Source: a virus
DNA length: 23,546 bases
Virus record (IMG/VR): IMGVR_UViG_3300027754_000446
Coordinates: 1-23,546 of that record
Direction: 5' to 3' (one strand)
How positions within the stretch are numbered: position 1 is the first letter of the stretch; each line of letters begins with the position of its first letter. Below, piece after piece: positions 13,425 through 20,216 of the stretch. A program made the position numbers and the translations under genes. The notes beneath the pieces are model-generated. The model did not search any database and was not told where the DNA came from. It saw only the letters and a list, made by a program, of their open reading frames with translations.

Positions 13425-13595
13425 ATGAAAACAAATTCACCAGAGGAGCAGGACGGCGATAACTGCCCTTTGTGCGGCAATGACACTCTCGACATGGGTT
13501 ACGGTCTGGCTGGCGGCGGGATTGGTGTTTATTATTTCTGCAAAACTAATGGGTGTAATTATTTTCATAAAACGCAAGATACGGAGGAAAAATGA
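13425..13595 (+). CDS. 56-residue zinc-finger-like protein
   Basis: Translated from the ATG at 13425 to TGA at 13593-13595. CPLC at residues 14-17 and C39/C44 in FCKTNGCNYF give a four-Cys zinc ribbon. A Gly-rich turn (GLAGGGIGV) lies between. The GGAGG near its end serves the next gene, whose ATG overlaps its stop. The family is not recognised, but the fold resembles Lar-type and other small phage zinc ribbons. Confidence 0.7.
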   Translation: MKTNSPEEQDGDNCPLCGNDTLDMGYGLAGGGIGVYYFCKTNGCNYFHKTQDTEEK

Positions 13596-13855
13596 GCACA
13601 AACGCCTTTGACCAGCTCGAGCGCCAATTCAGTCAGGATCTCGATCGCTGGGAAACAGCCCGCGAGCAACGCCAGAAACGCCAGATTGTCATCCTGCCCT
13701 GCCCGTTTTGCGGCAACGATGATGTGGTGGTCGACGAAATCATGCCAAATGTAATTGCCATCTGTTGCGAAGAATGCCAAATGATCGGACCTTATGCTGA
13801 TCTAGACCAGCCCCTTGAGGTTGCGATCCAAAGATGGAATGAGAGGAAATCATGA
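13592..13855 (+). CDS. Lar-like zinc-ribbon protein (restriction alleviation family)
   Basis: 87 residues. After a charged N-terminal helix, LPCPFCGNDDV then CCEECQMIGPYADLD and IQRWNERKS follow the Lar_restr_allev pattern CPFCG ... C--C ... GP ... A---WN-R. Rac prophage Lar modulates host type I restriction, but most family members are untested, so the role here is only a family inference. The start overlaps the upstream stop and has a GGAGG site six bases before. The stop overlaps the next start by four bases. Confidence 0.8.
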   Translation: MSTNAFDQLERQFSQDLDRWETAREQRQKRQIVILPCPFCGNDDVVVDEIMPNVIAICCEECQMIGPYADLDQPLEVAIQRWNERKS

Positions 13856-13986
13856 CTGAAAAACTGGCATTGAAATTAACGGACAAGAAATTCAAATACA
13901 GCAACGCCGCCTCGCACACGTCGGCAGACGGTCTTAAAGACCGCATGAAAGCGTACAAGCGCAAAGCTAAAAAAGGTAAGAAATGA
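13852..13986 (+). CDS. 44-residue basic protein
   Basis: Translated from the ATG at 13852 (GAGAGGAAATC upstream). It begins MTEKLALKLTDKKFKYSNAA and ends in a Lys-rich tail (MKAYKRKAKKGKK). Strong positive charge suggests nucleic-acid or ribosome contact. No family recognised. Start and stop both overlap neighbours by four bases. Confidence 0.65.
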   Translation: MTEKLALKLTDKKFKYSNAASHTSADGLKDRMKAYKRKAKKGKK

Positions 13987-14138
13987 TCGCCCCCGTCTGC
14001 CAGTCCTGCCGACGGGAGGCCGGTTACAAGCTGGTCAAGATCACAAAAGGCACCCGCCGGATATGGAAGTGCAAGTCTTGTGTTGAGCGCAAAAGCGTGT
14101 CTTTTTTGGCGGTAAAAAATCGGAGGATTTATGGGTAA
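13983..14138 (+). CDS. 51-residue zinc-ribbon protein
   Basis: Translated from the ATG at 13983. C6/C9 (CQSC) and C30/C33 (CKSC) form a zinc ribbon with basic residues throughout. The stop lies 8 bases inside the next gene, whose GGAGG site is within this coding region. Unknown function; a small DNA- or RNA-binding protein is plausible. Confidence 0.65.
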   Translation: MIAPVCQSCRREAGYKLVKITKGTRRIWKCKSCVERKSVSFLAVKNRRIYG

Positions 14139-14244
14139 CTGGAATGATTACGACGAAGGGTATTCAGAAGGATTTGCCGACTGCGGCCGGATTGGCCTTG
14201 TTGTTGTTGTGCTGGTCATCATCTGTACAGTGCTGGTGATGTGA
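14131..14244 (+). CDS. 37-residue single-pass membrane peptide
   Basis: Translated from the ATG at 14131, with CGGAGG six bases upstream. The N-terminal 20 residues are polar and acidic (GNWNDYDEGYSEGFADCGR), the rest a hydrophobic helix (IGLVVVVLVIICTVLVM). A very small inner-membrane protein of unknown purpose. Its stop shares one base with the next start (TGATG). Confidence 0.65.
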   Translation: MGNWNDYDEGYSEGFADCGRIGLVVVVLVIICTVLVM

Positions 14245-14363
14245 TGACTGACCGCGAGATATTGATTCAATACCTATTGATGAAAGTGCGGCAAGAGGAC
14301 TGGCATGGCGTCAGCGATGCTGCTAACGATCTGCGCGAAATGGATGCAAGGGAGAAAAAATGA
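14244..14363 (+). CDS. 39-residue charged peptide
   Basis: Translated from the ATG at 14244. MTDREILIQYLLMKVRQEDW followed by a helical charged end. Resembles the small helical accessory proteins common in phage early regions. AAGGGAG near its end forms the ribosome binding site for the next gene, with ATGA overlap. Confidence 0.6.
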   Translation: MTDREILIQYLLMKVRQEDWHGVSDAANDLREMDAREKK

Positions 14364-14620
14364 GCAAACTTATACCGACGTATGTAGAACAGGGTTTGCG
14401 TGTTGAACAGCTTGAGCGCGAACTTGCCGAAGCAAGAGAGCAATTGCGGTTATGTAATGTTGATCAGTTTACAACCGCCGCTGAACTTTCCGAAGCTATA
14501 GCCAACGAGCGTGAACGGTGCGCGAAGGTGTGCGAAAAAATGGCAAATAGCAGGTATTTGTTAGATGACGAGAGGCAGGTTGCTCATTCTTGCGCTGACG
14601 CAATCAGAAAGGGTGAATGA
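14360..14620 (+). CDS. Ea22/Eaa-like phage accessory protein
   Basis: 86 residues. A coiled-coil N-terminal half (VEQLERELAEAREQLRL) leads into AIANERERCAKVCEKMA and a Cys/Ala-rich end (AHSCADAIRKGE). The NERERCAKVCE phrase is widespread in phage accessory proteins of the Ea22/Eaa group, often as a C-terminal module. No known biochemical role. GGGAG precedes the start. Confidence 0.75.
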   Translation: MSKLIPTYVEQGLRVEQLERELAEAREQLRLCNVDQFTTAAELSEAIANERERCAKVCEKMANSRYLLDDERQVAHSCADAIRKGE

Positions 14621-14925
14621 TGACACCAGAAAAACAACGAATCGCCATCGCGGAAGCGTGTGGGTGGAGACCTGATAGCCGTGGTTTGGGGTGGCTTAGT
14701 CCACAGGGCTGTTACGATCCAGAACCTGACTACCTCACCGACCTCAACGCCATGCACGAAGCAGAGAAGGTTTTGATCAGACCAAATCTCTACGCGAAAG
14801 GTGGCTGGGGAACGTATCTTCGCCATCTGTCAATAGTAACGGACGAGCAACACCCCATCGATGCCACCGCAGCGCAACGCGCCGAGGCTTTCCTGCGAGC
14901 AGTTGGAAAATGGGAGGGTGAATGA
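14617..14925 (+). CDS. Phage ABA-sandwich-like accessory protein
   Basis: 102 residues. It starts MMTPEKQRIAIAEACGWRP, then PDYLTDLNAMHEAEKVL, and ends in ATAAQRAEAFLRAVGKWEGE, the pattern of phage ABA-sandwich (alpha-beta-alpha) accessory proteins. These are common, small and functionally uncharacterised. ATGATG gives two possible starts three bases apart. Stop overlaps the next start. Confidence 0.8.
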   Translation: MMTPEKQRIAIAEACGWRPDSRGLGWLSPQGCYDPEPDYLTDLNAMHEAEKVLIRPNLYAKGGWGTYLRHLSIVTDEQHPIDATAAQRAEAFLRAVGKWEGE

Positions 14926-14993
14926 TGACTGACAAACTGAGAGCCGCCGCGAAAGCGGCAACGGTTAAGAATTACTTAACAGTTGGCACCTAG
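14922..14993 (+). pseudogene. 23-residue remnant of an accessory gene at the convergent boundary
   Basis: From ATGATG at 14922 the reading is MMTDKLRAAAKAATVKNYLT, then ends. The first dozen residues resemble the start of common phage accessory proteins (MTDKLR-AA--AL type) that normally continue for 60 or more residues. The frame instead meets a hairpin and a TAG that overlaps the endolysin stop. A truncated gene at a recombination joint is the simplest reading; a functional leader peptide is possible. Confidence 0.45.
14960..14984. terminator. Possible bidirectional hairpin at convergent gene ends
   Basis: AACGGTTAAG (14960-14969) and CTTAACAGTT (14975-14984) form 10-bp arms with one mismatch around a five-base loop, lying between the plus-strand accessory genes and the minus-strand endolysin. 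The stem is AT-rich and no clear T-run follows on either strand, so termination would be weak. Confidence 0.35.
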
Positions 14994-15502
14994 CCCATCA
15001 TCTGCTCTGCCGCATCCTGCACATGAGCAACCCGATTCAACCAGCCCTTGCCGAACGTCTGAAAAGTCGGCAGGGATTGGTAAAACGTTTCCTTGCCCAG
15101 GCTAAACGCTTCCAACAATTCAACGGGATCGGCAGCGGTCGCAGCAGCGATCGTGGCCCTGCCGATAGCACCATCAGCCGTAACGCCTAGCGCCGCTTGC
15201 AATAGCTTTGCTGCGCGTCCTGGCCCCATGTTTACGGCAGAATCAAACACGCAATAATCCACACCCCGCGGCAAGTCCGAACAATGGCAGGCATCCCAAT
15301 AGTTGGCCTTGTATAGCGGCCCGACCAATTCCGGCGTCAACGCTCGCATCTCGGCCTCATCGACGGGATGCTTTACCCACGCTTCCCAGACCTTTTTTGT
15401 CACGCCCAAGTTAGTCATGCCGCCGGGGTCTGCCGGGTGATTTACAAAACCGCCTTCTGACTTCAGCACCAGCGCCAGCGCAGCGGGGAAATTACTTAGC
15501 AT
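14990..15502 (-). CDS. Endolysin, glycoside hydrolase family 108
   Basis: 170 residues from the ATG at 15502 (MLSNFPAALALVL), chosen because GAGGG sits five bases upstream; starts at 15505 and 15520 are also in frame. Residues 15-35 have the GH108 signature: S-E16-GG-F-V-N-H then DPGGMTNLGVT, with E16 as the expected catalytic acid. The C-terminal half (ALGVTADGAIGRATIAA) is the peptidoglycan-binding_3-like part. It cleaves peptidoglycan glycan strands at the end of infection. No signal peptide, so it depends on a holin. It overlaps the membrane-protein gene upstream by 11 bases. Confidence 0.9.
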   Translation of the reverse strand: MLSNFPAALALVLKSEGGFVNHPADPGGMTNLGVTKKVWEAWVKHPVDEAEMRALTPELVGPLYKANYWDACHCSDLPRGVDYCVFDSAVNMGPGRAAKLLQAALGVTADGAIGRATIAAATAADPVELLEAFSLGKETFYQSLPTFQTFGKGWLNRVAHVQDAAEQMMG

Positions 15503-15722
15503 CATCGCCCTCATTTGCATTTGAAAATTTTATACCCGCCAGCAGTCCGATGAACCCGCCGACAATCGTTTGAAACGCTGGCCCGAGCAGCGCAAATATA
15601 TCGTCGTTGTTTACGTCTTTATCAAACAGACCGTAGCACAGCGCAAACACCATGCCGCCGATGACCACGCACAACGTAAAACTGACCATTGTAGTAACAA
15701 TAAAGGTTAGCTTGTCTTTCAT
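15492..15722 (-). CDS. Two-pass membrane protein, holin candidate
   Basis: 76 residues with two hydrophobic segments (about 5-33 and 43-66) separated by a short acidic loop (DKDVNNDD), and a charged C-terminal tail (NANEGDDAK). Size and topology suit a class II holin. It lies immediately upstream of the endolysin. The neighbouring 132-residue protein is also holin-like, so the pair may act as holin and antiholin. Its start overlaps the stop of that gene by four bases. Confidence 0.7.
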   Translation of the reverse strand: MKDKLTFIVTTMVSFTLCVVIGGMVFALCYGLFDKDVNNDDIFALLGPAFQTIVGGFIGLLAGIKFSNANEGDDAK

Positions 15723-16117
15723 TTCTTGACCTTCATGTCCATGATCTTTTCGAGCGTTCTACCGCCAAAATAAAAAGACATAATTAGCATTCCCCACTGA
15801 CCCAGCAGTTGCACGTAGCTCTCATTAACGTCGATCTTAGCCGCTGACAGACCAGCAAACGTGAAATAGCCGATGAGGATTGCAATCAACGTCATGGGGC
15901 GAATGTTCTTTGACAGCCATGAATCGCTGCCCATGTCTGCTTTGAGACGTTCGGTCAATTCATGCTGTTCGGCAACGTCAGCATTTAGCTGTGCCAGCTC
16001 GCCATTTTGACTCATGGTTAGCAGTTGCAACTTAGCCTGTTCAGCCTGTGCCGGATCGGGGAAAAACTTATCGACCAGCTTACTGCCGATGTCTAGGACT
16101 GCGCCGAGGGGGAACAT
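15719..16117 (-). CDS. Holin-like protein, GTA_holin_3TM type
   Basis: 132 residues. The N-terminal DIGSKLVDKFFPDPAQAEQA, then a Gln/Glu-rich coiled segment, SWLSKNIRPMTLIAILIGYF and finally WGMLIMSFYFGGRTLEKI follow the holin family first described for gene-transfer-agent release. Two clear membrane segments lie at about 74-93 and 102-119; a third, weaker one may be in the N-terminus. It would form the inner-membrane lesion that lets the endolysin out. Confidence 0.8.
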   Translation of the reverse strand: MFPLGAVLDIGSKLVDKFFPDPAQAEQAKLQLLTMSQNGELAQLNADVAEQHELTERLKADMGSDSWLSKNIRPMTLIAILIGYFTFAGLSAAKIDVNESYVQLLGQWGMLIMSFYFGGRTLEKIMDMKVKK

Positions 16118-16127
16118 TATTAAACTC

Positions 16128-16697
16128 CTAGAAGTTACCGCCCACAGGATTCAATACGCCAGATGGAGCGTCGGTAATAATTTTTGAACCCATCTGCACA
16201 TGACCGTTGGTTGCCGGTGATTCGTTAATTGGACCATAGCATGATGCCAAGGCTGCCCCATTTACGAGCTTGGCTTGCTTGTCGCAAAGGAACGACCATT
16301 GATTGCTCATGCCCTCGGTCTTGCTCAAAATAAAGGTGCGATGTATCAAAGGCGCTACCGACCATGTTGGGGCTTGTGGGGCTTCTGTGACGGTGCTGAA
16401 CAGACTCCAAACTTTCCCCGCAGGAGCATCGCAAGAGTTATTCATCAGTGCGCCGTTAGCTACGCTTCTGCCCTTCAAGATTGGACAAACTGCCATGCCT
16501 TCTTGAAACACCTTACCTTTGACCTTTATTGACCTGCCTGTGGGCGTGGAGCCTGACGCAGCACACAGCGCGTATTCACCGTTGCAAATCATCAGGTCTG
16601 GGCTTGTAGGTTTTTCCCACTGATTAAAACCAAGGTATAGCACGACAACAGCAGACACGCCTACCAGCGGCAACGCAATTAAAAGTAGCTTTTTCAT
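16128..16697 (-). CDS. Membrane-anchored Cys-rich periplasmic protein
   Basis: 189 residues. MKK then a hydrophobic stretch to about residue 24 (LLLIALPLVGVSAVVVLYLG) is an uncleaved or late-cleaved signal anchor. The exported part has six Cys (38, 45, 71, 89, 138, 153), fitting disulfides in the periplasm, and a repeated motif style: ICNGEYALCAAS, AVCPILKG, SCDAPAGKVWSLF. I do not know a described function; hypothetical proteins with similar phrases occur in environmental bacteria and phages, as far as I recall. Lying inside the lysis cassette, it could be a spanin-like, superinfection-exclusion or envelope-modifying protein. Confidence 0.75.
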   Translation of the reverse strand: MKKLLLIALPLVGVSAVVVLYLGFNQWEKPTSPDLMICNGEYALCAASGSTPTGRSIKVKGKVFQEGMAVCPILKGRSVANGALMNNSCDAPAGKVWSLFSTVTEAPQAPTWSVAPLIHRTFILSKTEGMSNQWSFLCDKQAKLVNGAALASCYGPINESPATNGHVQMGSKIITDAPSGVLNPVGGNF

Positions 16698-16852
16698 TTG
16701 TCACCCCTTTTGTTCCAAAGCTCAAACAGCGTTCTAATTTTTTCTTCCAGCACAGCCACGCGCAGGTCGATCTTGGATAAAACAATAATGAGCGTGATTA
16801 ACGCAAAAAGAATCGGCCATGCTTTTACGAGCAGGTCGAAGGTGTCCATCAT
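16694..16852 (-). CDS. 52-residue membrane protein of lysis cassette
   Basis: Translated on the minus strand from ATGATG at 16852. One N-terminal hydrophobic segment (AWPILFALITLIIVLSKI, residues 11-28), then a charged helix with heptad-like spacing (LRVAVLEEKIRTLFELW) and a basic end. TM-plus-coiled-coil layout resembles i-spanin-like or XhlA/Rz-like small lysis proteins, but it is shorter than a usual Rz. Stop overlaps the start of the 189-residue gene (ATGA), and the start overlaps the upstream stop. Confidence 0.7.
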   Translation of the reverse strand: MMDTFDLLVKAWPILFALITLIIVLSKIDLRVAVLEEKIRTLFELWNKRGDK

Positions 16853-17016
16853 CCAGCTTTCGTCACCAAGTGCAACAGCAACATAATGATGGCACCTGCC
16901 GCAGTCAGGCCAACGGCTTCAATGCGCTTTAAACGGGCGTTGATGCTTTCATACCGAAGCTCACACACCGCTTCATGCGTATTTACACGGCCCTCAATTT
17001 CTGTGACAGATGCCAT
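16849..17016 (-). CDS. 55-residue XhlA-like protein with C-terminal membrane helix
   Basis: Translated from the ATG at 17016, with AAAGGGAAG upstream and 11 bases after the fibre stop. The N-terminal half is charged and coiled (EIEGRVNTHEAVCEL, ESINARLKRIEA), the C-terminal half hydrophobic (VGLTAAGAIIMLLLHLV). This is the XhlA/hemolysin-like arrangement often paired with holins. It is the reverse topology of the next 52-residue protein, suggesting that the two may associate in the membrane. Confidence 0.7.
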   Translation of the reverse strand: MASVTEIEGRVNTHEAVCELRYESINARLKRIEAVGLTAAGAIIMLLLHLVTKAG

Positions 17017-17027
17017 CTGCTTCCCTT

Positions 17028-18248
17028 TTACGGATGCGTTAATTTGTATGCGTCAAATTCTGCTTTGAGTTCTTTGATTGCGTTGACCATGTACCAAGTC
17101 AGATTGTCTGCGTTCACCGACATAACACCAGTGGATTCTGTTTTGACGCACTCCGGCAAGACCGCTTGAAGTTCTTGGGCTATGACGCCAAGCTGCACAC
17201 CTTCTTTTTTAATGGTCGTGTGAGTTGGCAATTCTGTAATTTCGTTTTCTGTGCGGTATTCAAAGTTTCGCACCTGAATAGCGGTAATTTTTTCCAAACC
17301 GACATTGTTATCAACAATGTTTTTCTTAAGGCGAACATCAGATGTAACTGACCAATTTAAAGAGTTTGCACTGTTATAGGCACCAGATGATCCGCTAACA
17401 AAAAAAGTTTCGTTACCTTTACCCGCAAGGTTCCAACCCAAAATGTATTCAGCGGATACATTTCCGGCGCTACCGTGACAATACGGCCCTACAAATACGT
17501 TATTGTTTCCGTTTGTAGTTGGTGTTGCGTTATACCCACAGGCATACCCTATAAAAACACTGTCGGTTCCAGTGGTTATACTACGACCCGCTTGATAGCC
17601 AATGGCGGTATTATTTCCAGCGGTTGTTTCCGAATAAAGAGCCTGATAACCCACGGCGGTGTTGTTGCTGGAGGTATTTGCTTGAAGTGCTTGATAACCG
17701 ATTGCAGTTACGCCAGTTGCGCTAGTCGTTGTGGTTGCAGCCTGATAGCCCAAAGCAACAGCAGCAGTTCCAGCCGGTGCAATCCCATACACAGTGCCAA
17801 GCACAGTAGGTGTGGCGGCTGGTGTAGAAGCTGGCGTCTGCCACGTGGCCACAGTTCCACTGGTTGCCATCAACACCTGACCCGATGACGGTGCGGTAGC
17901 CGCAGCAACAGACACCACGCCTGTTGCTGATGTGAGCTTGTCCACGCCGCCCGCGATATTTGCCGCCAACCCGACATAAAGAGATTTTGCAATGCCGGCG
18001 CCGCCCGCCGTGATGATTGAGCCGGTTGTCGTGCTCGTGGCGTCTGTGACCAGGCTGCTGTTGATGCCTGCCGCAAACGGTATCCTCGCTGTTGCGGTCG
18101 TTTGCCCGTCTTTCGTGATTGCCGTAGACAGGCCGGTGCCTAGATCCGAGGTTAAGGCGTTGAAAGCGGTTGAAGAAATGACGGTGCCCGTGACTACAGG
18201 CTGGCCCGCCGTGTTGATGTTGAAAGTTCCCGAACCATTATAGGACAC
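17028..18248 (-). CDS. Tail fibre with beta-roll repeats and C-terminal S74 chaperone
   Basis: 406 residues from a GTG at 18248: AAAGGAG stands eight bases upstream, and the frame beginning at 18326 would overlap the previous gene. Residues 1-130 carry a Thr/Gly/Ser-rich fibre shaft. Residues 162-256 have repeats of the type ALGYQA, TAIGYQAL, TAVGYQAL, TAIGYQAG, VFIGYACG and VFVGPYCHG, as in YadA-type trimeric heads. From residue 303, SDVRLKKNI opens a full-length S74 intramolecular chaperone (about 104 residues) whose Ser303 would cut itself off after trimerisation. It probably contacts the host surface. Confidence 0.85.
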   Translation of the reverse strand: MSYNGSGTFNINTAGQPVVTGTVISSTAFNALTSDLGTGLSTAITKDGQTTATARIPFAAGINSSLVTDATSTTTGSIITAGGAGIAKSLYVGLAANIAGGVDKLTSATGVVSVAAATAPSSGQVLMATSGTVATWQTPASTPAATPTVLGTVYGIAPAGTAAVALGYQAATTTTSATGVTAIGYQALQANTSSNNTAVGYQALYSETTAGNNTAIGYQAGRSITTGTDSVFIGYACGYNATPTTNGNNNVFVGPYCHGSAGNVSAEYILGWNLAGKGNETFFVSGSSGAYNSANSLNWSVTSDVRLKKNIVDNNVGLEKITAIQVRNFEYRTENEITELPTHTTIKKEGVQLGVIAQELQAVLPECVKTESTGVMSVNADNLTWYMVNAIKELKAEFDAYKLTHP

Positions 18249-18261
18249 TGTTTTTACTCCT

Positions 18262-20214
18262 TTATTTCGTGACAGTCTGCGCGGAAATCCCGCCTGTGAT
18301 TGCTGCGCGTCGTGCCGCATCAGCATTCAATGCTTTTATCAGTCGATCTACATCTTGAAGGTTTGTTTTCGCTTCCGGCCCTTTACTCATTAACATTTCT
18401 GCTAATTTGTTTCTGGTTGCCTCTGGCATTGCCACGCGATTCCATGCTTTTCCGACTGATTTAACCGCATCAACAACTTCACCACTTAATCCGCTTTTAG
18501 CCGCCTGAGCAGCATTCATCAACGCTTCATTATCCAGATCGCCGGCGCCCATCAATCTTGATGCTGTTTGAGATCCGCGGCCGGTTGATTCTAATGCTTT
18601 CAATTGACCTTCTTTTGCCACTTCTGCGGAAAATCTGCGGTAATCACTGCCAAATATTTCGCGCAATTTGTCACTGGTTGCCGGTTCTTTCCACATTTTA
18701 AGCAATGACGTTTGGCCAGCCTCGGTACCAACCTTATCACGCAGGGATTGCAGCGCACCAACACGGAATGCTTCTAATTCGCTGGCGCTCATCCCTTTAG
18801 TCAATTCTGCAACCTTTAGAGAATCCACCTTCATGACAGTGCGGCCAGTTTCGATTGCCGTCTTTAATTCCGCAGGACCGGCAAATGCGTCACGCGCTAG
18901 TTTGTAAATTGAATTTCCTGCGGCATCTTTTGGCGAAAGATCATCCATTTTTTGAGTAAGCGTAGTTCTCAAATTATCATATGCGCGGCTTTGCGCTGAT
19001 GCTTTGAAATTAGGTTTTTCGCTTTCAGCAAGTTGCCACAATGTTTTTTTCATTGTGTCAATTGCATCAAACGGAACGTCATCGCCAATTTTTAACGCCG
19101 ACAAATCAATCGGCATTTTTCCCTCAGTTCTAGCAAGTTTTTCGGCTGCTTTATGGGCTTCTGGCGCTCTTTGCAACAGGCTGTATAGGTCTTTATCAAT
19201 CCGAACAGAAACCCCCTTCAAAGCGTCGTACAGCGGTTTGGCAGCGGTCTTTTGTGCAGTTTCCAAAGCATCTAATGTGGCAACGTAACCTTTTCCCTGC
19301 GTGCCCAGTGATTCGTCGGCTGCGGTCATAATCCGACCGGCGCGACCAGCTTGGCGCTCTCGAATGAGGCGCTCTGTGGCATCACTGGTTTTGCCTGGTA
19401 AGGTTGCCAGCAGATCAAGCAGTTTTTTAGGCGCCTGACCAGATACATCAGCAATGGTTGCCTCTGGTCCAAATCTTTCAATGCGTGCAGCAGCTCGTCC
19501 TGCTGGTGTGCTCATTGCACCGGGTTGGGTAAAAACAGTTCCTTCCGGCACGCCACGCATTAACGCTTCGGCGAGCTTCATAGATGCAGCATTTTGAGTT
19601 GATTGCGGCATTACGCGTTGTGCGATATTGCTGCCAACCGCGCCGCCCACCCCGAGCACGCCCTGACCAAGCCCAGCAGTCGCACCGCCGGCAGCACCGC
19701 CTTTTGCAACATCAGCAGCAAGTCCGTATAGATCTTGCGCTTGCGATTCGCCAGCCCCACTGATTGCACCTTGAATGCCGCCGGCACGAGCAGCTTGCAT
19801 TGCTTTGGGAAGCATCCCAGCCACAACAGGCGCCGCAGACGCACTGCCGCCGCCTAGCATCATAGTTGGCGCCGCAGTCATCGCACTGGTTATTGGCGCA
19901 ATAATTGGATAATCCTGCCGAAATTGTTGCGTCGCGCCCCTTACATAATCGCGCACATCCTTGTATTTACCGAATGGCGCCGCAATACCGCCGGCCAGCT
20001 CATCCAAAAAGCCAAATGTCGGACCTTGCAAGGCATTGATTGCGCCCTGCACACTTGATCCGATTGGCACGCCACCAATAGAAATATCGGCACGCCTGCC
20101 GGCCTGCATGGATGGTGATTCCTGTTCTTTACCAGAAACCAACACAAAACCTTCCGGCAATTTCGGTTGATTTTGTTGCCCAGCAATTAATTCAAATCCT
20201 TCTGGTAATGGCAT
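18262..20214 (-). CDS. Large virion-internal/ejection-type protein
   Basis: 650 residues from the ATG at 20214, with GGGAG six bases upstream, preferred to a start at 20238. The N-terminus holds two copies of LPEGF followed by a hydrophobic residue (residues 3-7 and 19-23). Then come a Gly/Ala-rich membrane-active-looking region (residues 110-200, for example SAMTAAPTMMLGGGSASAAP) and a long helical, charged C-terminal two-thirds. This resembles proteins stored in podovirus heads and ejected to form a DNA conduit. No enzymatic motif. It lies between a second internal protein and the fibre. Confidence 0.75.
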   Translation of the reverse strand: MPLPEGFELIAGQQNQPKLPEGFVLVSGKEQESPSMQAGRRADISIGGVPIGSSVQGAINALQGPTFGFLDELAGGIAAPFGKYKDVRDYVRGATQQFRQDYPIIAPITSAMTAAPTMMLGGGSASAAPVVAGMLPKAMQAARAGGIQGAISGAGESQAQDLYGLAADVAKGGAAGGATAGLGQGVLGVGGAVGSNIAQRVMPQSTQNAASMKLAEALMRGVPEGTVFTQPGAMSTPAGRAAARIERFGPEATIADVSGQAPKKLLDLLATLPGKTSDATERLIRERQAGRAGRIMTAADESLGTQGKGYVATLDALETAQKTAAKPLYDALKGVSVRIDKDLYSLLQRAPEAHKAAEKLARTEGKMPIDLSALKIGDDVPFDAIDTMKKTLWQLAESEKPNFKASAQSRAYDNLRTTLTQKMDDLSPKDAAGNSIYKLARDAFAGPAELKTAIETGRTVMKVDSLKVAELTKGMSASELEAFRVGALQSLRDKVGTEAGQTSLLKMWKEPATSDKLREIFGSDYRRFSAEVAKEGQLKALESTGRGSQTASRLMGAGDLDNEALMNAAQAAKSGLSGEVVDAVKSVGKAWNRVAMPEATRNKLAEMLMSKGPEAKTNLQDVDRLIKALNADAARRAAITGGISAQTVTK

Positions 20215-20216
20215 TT

